DNA of 64,000 bases from Epiperipatus broadwayi. Its lineage: Eukaryota > Onychophora > Udeonychophora > Euonychophora > Peripatidae. Each line of letters opens with the position of its first letter. The first letter of the stretch is position 1. This document shows positions 56,581-64,000 of this stretch, in pieces. The position numbers and the translations under genes are program-made. The stretch covers positions 744,001 to 808,000 of the forward strand of contig JAQFVV010000275.1 of the NCBI GenBank assembly GCA_028023455.1. Direction: 5' to 3'. A model generated the notes under the pieces. It ran no database searches. It saw nothing but the letters and a program-made list of their open reading frames with translations, and had not been told where the DNA came from.

Positions 56581-56682
56581 TTTGCCACATTCTACATATG
56601 AATAGAGTAAAATGTTGAAAGAAAAGATAATTTGGAATAGGTAAGGAGAGAGAAAGCTTTCATTTAAAAGTATATAGGTGAA

Positions 56683-56684
56683 TA

Positions 56685-56722
<38 letters not shown>
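56683..56722. repeat. (TA)n microsatellite
   Basis: TA repeats followed by three (ATGT) units, inside the element between integrase and the 3' LTR. Confidence 0.9.
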
Positions 56723-56734
<12 letters not shown>

Positions 56735-57250
56735 AAGGATATATATAAATTGAAAAAGGCATTAATTTTCTTTAATGAGGGTATGGTTAAGCAATTAAAG
56801 ATAATTCTTTGGATACCTGAAAACTAAAACAGTTTTAAGAATTTATCCATGCTGAATGATGGATGTTCTTATGTTTCGGATAGTTTTCAAAAGAGTCCAT
56901 AAGTCTTAAAGAAAAGCAGGATGGAGACTACCAAACAAACATATGTGTCATCTATAAAAGAGACACATAACAATAATTCCATCAAAGAAAAATAAAAAAT
57001 GGAGAAAAAGAAAGAACCCTTTATATATGAACCTCTTTGTCCTTTTGTTTAAATTGAATGATGTTAATATAGAGAAAGGGAAAAGGGTTTAAAAAAATAG
57101 AACAAATAATAAGGGTTGATAAAAGAAAGAAAGAAAAACAAGCTCCACAACTTTATATTATTAAAATTTAAATATCAGTAGGAAATGCATCCATTGATAC
57201 ACATTAAGTGTCCAAACTTTAATGGTGAATATAAAATTTGAACCGTTTTA

Positions 57251-57264
57251 AAAGGGAGGGGTAA
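57251..57264 (+). promoter_or_regulatory. Polypurine tract
   Basis: AAAGGGAGGGGTAA lies directly before the TG of the 3' LTR, the usual position of the plus-strand primer for LTR retrotransposon replication. Confidence 0.85.
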
Positions 57265-59242
57265 TGTTGGAGTACCACATGAGCCTCACCTAAAATAATT
57301 TATGTTTATTTATGAATTTAATTGTGCTATATCAAATCAACAAAAGATATAAATAACATGCATTTAGCTTTTCATATCATATCATATATATACATAAATT
57401 AATTAAATATTAAAAGAATAATTCTAAAAAAATGAATTATTTTAATTTATTTTTATGCACAGATAAATAAATGTTTCCAACTAATGGTATTTTTACTAAT
57501 TAGAACTTGACATCGACAAAACCTTAAGTCAACTTCACATTTTATTATTGTAACAAAGGAAATAAATGTTTGGAGTTCATTAGAAATTGTAAGTACATTT
57601 AAACAATAAAGAGCGTGAGCGTTTATGTGATATATTTTCAAAAATATAAAAATGAACTGAAATTGTTATAAAATAATCTTCTGTTTAGTTATCGAAGCAA
57701 TAACTACGTTGGCAAATTTAAATATGTTCAAATTTAGAAAACATTTAAAAAAAGAAGATTCACTATTTCAAAACTTTCTTTAAATTAAGAACATAGTTAA
57801 GTTACTTATGAACTTTATTATATGTTCTTTATAAGAAGTAATTTTTAATATTTGTAAAGAACTAAAAAAAAAATATTTAAATTGTCAAAGTTTTAAGAGA
57901 ATGCAACTTCTTCGAAATGTTTATTCAAGCTTTCTGTTTAAGAAGTGGAAAATTTATGAAAATGTTTTCTGGATAGATAATTAATGTCAGGGATTTCTGC
58001 TGATGTTTATAATCTAAAGATGTAAATTTATTCCTGCTTAATGCCTAGAATATAATCATCATAATTTCTAATAAAAACCTGCTTTAATAATTGAGTATTT
58101 TACTGAAGAAGATGTCAACTATTTACTACATAAACAGTTAAAAGGATAACTATTAGGATAATCTCTAATAAAAACCTGCTTTAATAATGGAGTATTTTAC
58201 TGAATCAGATGTCAATTATTTACTACATAAGCATCTAAAATGATAAATATTAGGATTGTTTCTTCAAAGGATGTTCACCCATGAACTTTATCTTTCAATA
58301 TTCATGATCATTTTATTTTATCTAAGGACGAACATAAAACCATTATTTTTTCTCATCGCAGAATATAGCATTGTGTAATTTTTTAACTCTTAAACTTTAT
58401 TTCCTTTGTGGATAAATATTATTTACGTGGAAAAACTACTTTGCTTATTAAATTGATTTTAACAGGATAAGTAAAGAACTAACAAGTTGAACATTTTTAT
58501 TATTATTTATTTTAATAAAATTTAGGTGTTGATATTTACATATGTATTGATCAAAGTGATGATTGACTAAGGTAAAAAATTTAAATCCTTTCAATTTCAA
58601 AGTAAGTTTATTATTTTCCAAATTGAACATTACTTGACATCTATCATAATTTCTTATTAATCACTAGTACAAACATATAACATGCACAGAATCATTTTAA
58701 TGACACTATACATAGATTTATGATATATAATATTATTCTTATTTTTCCACATAATTTTGAATTTATATATACATAAATAGTTTATTATTGTATTATATAT
58801 ATATATAAACACAGGTTATAATCGTCATTTTAATATTTTTATTGTTTACGAGATATTTTTGTTTCAATTACTAATTAATAAATGCATTAAACTTCATTTT
58901 CAAATTAAATTGGTCTCAATTGTTTATTTTATTTAGTTATTTTATGAAATATATAATTATAAGAATACATACTCATGCATATATATGTTAAATTAATTTA
59001 ATATTTATAAAGAGTTATATATAACTTATCATTATTATGGAATAATTGTGGAAATGCCTGAAGAGAGTCAATTGCAATTTCTATCCTGAGTTTGAATTCC
59101 TAGCATAATGAGGATTTTAATAGAGGAGGGGATTGGGTTATATTATACATTATTTTATCTGTGGCATTCTATAGGAAGACCTTGAGTCTGACTATAGTTA
59201 GATGCGACTTCCTCGAGGTCTGAAAAGGACCATCCCATTATA
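57265..59242 (+). repeat. 3' LTR
   Basis: Begins TGTTGGAGTACCACATGAGC and ends CCATCCCATTATA. It matches the 5' LTR but is longer because of a 97-bp tandem duplication (units about 58,067-58,163 and 58,164-58,260) for which the 5' LTR has one unit starting at 49,154. Confidence 0.9.
58067..58260 (+). repeat. 97-bp tandem duplication inside 3' LTR
   Basis: TCTAATAAAAACCTGCTTTA starts both units. Each contains GAGTATTTTACTGAA and CTATTTACTACATAA or a close variant. It is absent from the 5' LTR. Confidence 0.9.
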
Positions 59243-59249
59243 ATATATA

Positions 59250-62230
59250 TATTGTGACTTTCTGAATGGGCACAGGAAACAAACTTTAACTAATTCATAC
59301 TGTACTAGTGGTGAATAACTGCATTTAAGTAAAAAAATAATGAAATAGTGTTAAAAGTTTCAAAAAAAATATGTTAATGATCTAAAACCCTATCTGAGAG
59401 TTGCTTATAGATGTTAGTTGAGAGTTTTATAAACATTTAGTATTATTATGATATTTGATGAAATATTTAATGGTAGAATGAGGGTGGATTATTAAAGGGG
59501 TTGTTAATGTGTTAATTAAGTTGATGCAAATTTGTTTTATTTATTTTTAAAATAGTGGTTGGTATTTGTTCAGATGGTTTTCTGATCTGTTTATTCATTG
59601 GCACACCTGTCCATTATAGGCATTATCATTAGTGAAATATGTTAACCAATAGCCATATATGTTATATTTTAGTCAGAATAATTTAGTATTCATATAGCAG
59701 CATAGTTGTGTGCACTTATGTCTGTGTCATCTTCCAATTCCATTTTCCTATTTCATTACAGTACTGAATCTTACATATTCTAATAAAACACTTAAAATTA
59801 CAGCAAATATCTCTGATAACAAGTACAAGTATATTTTGAGTGATTAATGGATCTCTGTATTAGTGAATCATTTGACAAACTAAATTGTATTTTCAACTAC
59901 TTTATATACTGGCTAATTAATATTTATTTATTTCAAAAGTGTGAAAATTATTTTTTGTTTTATTTGGTTTGATTTAATTTAGAAAATCAAATGATTTTTT
60001 TTAAATAAAAAATTTCTTGAATATTTGTTGCTTAATTATCTGAGTGCGAAGGGTGGAGATAACGTTTGGAGAATAAGGTGACCTCTTGATTGATGGAAAG
60101 GAGATATATTTATGTAATAGTCAGTAATAAAATATATTCTACTTCTGCTACTTCTATGTACATGGTTCTTTCCAATCTCTTCCAGAAATCAAGTTGATTA
60201 AATTCAAAAGTATACTTTTTTAAAAACATTATTTTATAAAATTTAGTATTGGAATTCAGACAAATTTAAGAAAAGTGTCAGGCCAATTTTTTTTACAAGG
60301 TATATTTTCTTCACTCTCCATTCAGTTAAATTTTAAATTAACATTATCATTTAAAATGTATTTATATGCGTATAACTTAAATCTACTTTATTTGTCTATG
60401 TCTTGTATTGTTAAGGATAAAATGACATTTGTGTGAACTTTATAATCTTTTATGGAAATTTATGCAGAACTGTTTAACAAAGTCTATCATAGTCTCTAAG
60501 TTTAAATTCTCTTCTAATTATATAAAAGTTAATTTAAAATGAGAGGATGTGTGTATAAATTATTATGCTATATTTTGAACTATTACGTGATAATAACTAT
60601 GCTTAACATTCATGTTTATAAAATATTTTATTAAAGAAGTGAATGCATGGTTCACAAGTAATTAACTAATAATTAGTATTTATTTAATGCATACCTGATT
60701 TAAGTCAAGTAGATGGACATTAATATTATATATTTTTGTTCTCAGTATGTGGACAGATTATAAAAGAAAAATATTATTATCTAAGAAATTGCAGATTTTC
60801 TGTGAACAATTAGCAATGGACCAAAATAATTATATTCATGCTAACCAATGAAGTTTATGGGAAGCTAATGTTCCTTTAGAAACCTGCTAATGTCATTGCT
60901 AAGTTGGAAATTTCCTGAATTAATTAAATGGTCAATATCAAACAAATATGTAGTTGAAATTATCTATCTATTATCTCCATTATTATAAAAAGCTTATTAC
61001 TTGTGCATTGTATTAGTGAGCTCAATTAGCTATTGCTAAGAACATTGAAGATTGCTTAATTAAATCTAAATTTATGAATGTTTATCCTATAGAAATTTGT
61101 CTTCATGTTTTACTAACACATACTCACTTGAAATCATCATTCCTGTCTTTGCATCACTCAGGAGACTTTATGTTAAAAACTTTGCACAAATTTTTTTTTA
61201 AGTTAAAGAAGAGTAACTATATTTTTGTTATTGATATTTCATAGACAGATAGATAGATTTATTTATTTATTTGCTTATTTATTTTGTGCTATTTCCTTGA
61301 CTTCAAGAACATCTCAGATAGCATAGTGCAAGTTGCAATACACCGGTAATTGATTATTATTTAAATATAATTTTTTATGTGGGTTATACATATGTTTTTT
61401 GTGTGTTTTATTGAAGAGAGGTAATTTTTTTATTTATTGCCTCAAAGTGGGCAATTGGCTTAGGCATTAGTAAATGTATGAAAGATGAATATTGTTGTCA
61501 GAAATGGTGAAACTTCATTAACAATAATTGCTGCAATTTAAAATTTTAAAACAGCTAATAGTTTGTCATAAACTAAAGGTTTTTATTTTCAGTTTACTAT
61601 TTACTTTACCATAACATTTGCATACTATATAATTTGAAGTTATTTATACGCTCTTATTTATATGTACAGATGTCTGTTTTTTGCAGTTTATTTCATATAT
61701 AATTAGTAAATTTTCAGTTCTTTGACTTTGTTTCTTTCTGCTGGGTTCAGATAATGTCATATGCTAAAAGAATTGAAAGAATTAGAGACTTATTCATGTG
61801 TGAATTTATTTTCCCATCGATAGAATGAAATGTATTCAGTAGCTGTGAGAAAGAAAGTTATTAGTGATATGTTCTATGTTGATTGGGATTGAGAACTCAC
61901 TATCTTAATATATCTAAATATTTTCCATGAGTGAAGTATATTTTCAGCTTATGTATTTATGCATTATAAAGATGATATTTTATGAAATTGAGTAGTGTAT
62001 TTTCCTTTTATTCTAGTGGTGAGACTGAGTTCCACAACAATAGTATACCTCAAAGTTAGGTAGGGAGTCATTATTTGTTGTTTAGATTTATTAGTCAAGA
62101 AGCTTGTTGATTTCTTATGTACTTAATTTTTTTTTTAATATATCTTTTTGTTGTCGTAGAATTATAGCTATATGTAATGTAGTTGGTGTTTAAATAAATA
62201 GTAAGACCAAATTCTTTATGAATACTTAAA
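59250..62230. other. Gene-free AT-rich DNA
   Basis: No gene, RNA or repeat family recognised. A small (ATTT)n-like tract lies at 61,255-61,285. Confidence 0.45.
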
Positions 62231-62242
62231 GCAGAAATAGTG

Positions 62243-62594
62243 TTATAAACAATGAGGATTGCCAATTCCTCTACAAGCTTTATGATAAATGCATAGCCAA
62301 AGCCAGCACTTAAAATATCTCTATCAGGACCCCTCCCCCAAACCCCTGATCATGGTTTCGTACTTTGGCACTTCTCAGAAGATGTCTGAACCCACCCTGA
62401 CATCTCTCTGAGGAGTGCCAAAGCATGAAACCATGGTCAAGGGTTGGGGGGGGGGTTCCTGACAGAGATATTTTAAGTGCTGGTTCTGGCTAAGCATTTA
62501 TCATAAAGCTTGTAGAGGAATTGGCAATCCTCATTGTTTATAACTTACCAGCTTAAGAAATAGGGTCATGTGATCTATGACTCTTATTTTGACT
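62243..62594. mobile_element. Foldback/MITE element, family FB1, copy 2 (long hairpin)
   Basis: Inverted copy of the family seen at 32,511-32,760 with longer arms. Arms of about 145 bp (62,243-62,387 and about 62,400-62,543) are near-perfect reverse complements separated by roughly 12 nt. The right side adds about 50 bp (to AAAATAAG read on the minus strand) that is also present in copy 1. AGAAATAGTG at 62,233-62,242 and again at 62,595-62,604 is a perfect 10-bp target-site duplication and fixes the ends. One arm has a run of G, the other a shorter run of C. No transposase is encoded. Confidence 0.9.
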
Positions 62595-62604
62595 AGAAAT
62601 AGTG

Positions 62605-64000
62605 TGATATTTGCTGGTTGGTTTATGGTATTATCTGTATTATGATGCTTATTTAGTAACTCATAAGCAAACCAACAAGATGTAAATATATTGATTTTAT
62701 CTTAATTATAGCATAAGAAGTGGCACACGTGTAATGCAAATAACCTTGCAGACATTAAATTTATACATCAGGAACTAAATATTTTAGATTATATTGCAAG
62801 CTTTAAATCATCAAATTATCAAAATGATTATTTTTTATTTTGAATGTGTGAAAAGTATAGATATTTAAAAAGATTATTTGATTGAGTTGTTTAGGGTTAC
62901 TCTCTTGACAGCTAAAGTTATTGAATTGTTTTATCCCAATAAATGATACTGTGATCTCTCCAACTTGTATATCTGAGCCCATAATAAGATATTTATTTAT
63001 CCAGTGTTGTTTGCTAATAAAAGATGTTAGAGTTAATTAATGTCCTAAATATATTCGAAGTTAAAATATGAGGGCATTATTTTATTTATTTATTGAAGTC
63101 TTATAAATGTCTAATCAATAAATAATAAAGTGTATAAATTTAATCAGCCATACAAGCTATTGTGCGCTTTTTACGAGTGTTCAAATAATAAATGAGTACT
63201 TCCACATACAACACAAGATATAGTATTTAGGAAAGAATAAAATGAATCACTTCCAGATTGGCAAATGTATTTGTAAATTTAGGAATTAGGACAAATGGTT
63301 CCAATGTGAACCAATTATATTTATTTTGATTGCAAAATGTAAATAAATGTTTTATTTATTCATTCAAAACTTTGTCTCGAGTTATTTTTATATGCATTTG
63401 TATTCTAGTTTCCACATTCTACATATATATTACAACATAAATGCACTACTTTATAAATTTGATAATGAACATACTTAAATCTGATAATATTGTTCTCTTA
63501 ATCCAAATATTATATAAAATACTTTACCACTTTGTAAACTTATGAAGAAGGTTGTGGACTCAGTTTATTATTTAGACAATGATGTGAGATTAAAAGATAC
63601 CCTGTTTCCTTCATTATCTAATTGCTAGTCCAGTGAGACATCGTTCAACATATTCCATTATTTTTTTATAATAGTTATAAGTTATTGTATAATAGAGTTT
63701 CTTTAATCAAATTGTATTAAAAATCCCCTGAGATCTTATTTCATAGTTCTGACTTGATATTAATTTAGCTATTTAAATTAAGACGTGCTAAATAGTAGTT
63801 ATTTAAGATTATGTTTTATTTTAAAGTTATATTGTAACTAATGGAAGAGATCAAATTGAAATTATAATTCATTTGCTTGAATAAATGAAACTTCATTGAT
63901 TTCTATTATTTGGTTGATTAACAAATGAAGCATATCTTATTTTAATAATCAATAGTATTTCTTGATTTTCTATAACTCTCCACTGAGCTAAGTCAGGTAT
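62605..64000. other. Gene-free AT-rich DNA
   Basis: No gene, RNA or repeat recognised to the end of the window. Confidence 0.45.

Larger units (their letters stand above)
48344..59242 (+). mobile_element. Ty3/gypsy LTR retrotransposon, full-length but decayed
   Basis: Order of parts: 5' LTR, gag, protease, reverse transcriptase, RNase H, integrase, polypurine tract, 3' LTR. RT before integrase defines the Ty3/gypsy (Metaviridae-type) order. The total is about 10.9 kb with LTRs of about 1.9 kb, long for this group. In a hand-compared stretch of about 270 bp (48,538-48,810 against 57,458-57,735) the LTRs differ at about a dozen positions, roughly 4-5%, so the insertion is not recent. Frameshifts and stops in every domain and loss of catalytic residues show the copy is dead. 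Flanking ATATA on both sides is compatible with a 5-bp target-site duplication but is uninformative in TA-rich DNA. Confidence 0.93.

Noticed and set aside
48526-57641. Paired minus-strand frames of about 62-64 codons in both LTRs
   Set aside because: They are duplicated only because the LTRs are duplicated. They show no domain and differ in length.

Overview
The window looks like non-genic or intronic DNA from an animal. It is roughly three-quarters A+T by eye, full of (TA)n and (AAT)n microsatellites and built mostly of decayed repeats. I found no convincing host protein-coding gene, rRNA or functional tRNA. Penelope-like retroelements (PLEs) with GIY-YIG endonucleases, a Ty3/gypsy element with long LTRs, tRNA-derived SINE-like modules and hammerhead-ribozyme repeats together suggest a metazoan. 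A mollusc, perhaps a cephalopod, is my guess and not something the sequence proves.

Layout. 1-5.2 kb: AT-rich DNA with microsatellites and a copy of a short interspersed repeat (R3). 5.3-14.1 kb and 17.6-25.5 kb: two colinear blocks, each holding the same repeat R1, the same repeat R2 and the same head-to-head inverted pair of PLE fragments, so they look like an old segmental duplication or two copies of one long composite element. 14.1-17.6 kb between them: a 227-bp tandem repeat, a gag-like coiled-coil remnant and a foldback element. 25.75-30.78 kb: a 13-unit tandem array with a period of about 399 bp. 30.8-43.1 kb: mostly unassigned AT-rich DNA with a foldback element, a 312-bp degenerate tandem repeat, a LINE reverse transcriptase fragment and two R3 copies. 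43.13-44.17 kb: a 451-bp tandem dimer with an inverted fragment at its left end, flanked by 12-bp direct repeats. 45.0-46.6 kb: a third R1 copy. 47.2-48.2 kb: a 5'-truncated PLE with one frameshift and one internal stop. 48.34-59.24 kb: a Ty3/gypsy retrotransposon with two LTRs of about 1.9 kb and broken gag-protease-RT-RNase H-integrase. 59.25-64 kb: AT-rich DNA with a second, 300-bp hairpin copy of the foldback family.

The main discovery is that every one of the 13 units of the 399-bp array carries, on the minus strand, a 60-nt segment that fits a type I hammerhead ribozyme: stem I of 6+6 bp with an internal loop, CUGANGA core, stem II, GAAA, a very short stem III and an AUC cleavage triplet (AUA in one unit). 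Substitutions in the core fall only on the free position N7, and one unit shows a compensatory double change in stem II. The unrelated 451-bp dimer carries a second hammerhead of the same architecture on the plus strand, with one core lesion in each unit. Both resemble the 'retrozyme' class of non-autonomous retroelements that make small circular RNAs and are thought in animals to depend on PLE machinery. PLE remnants lie 220 bp from the array and 3 kb from the dimer. No activity can be shown from sequence alone.
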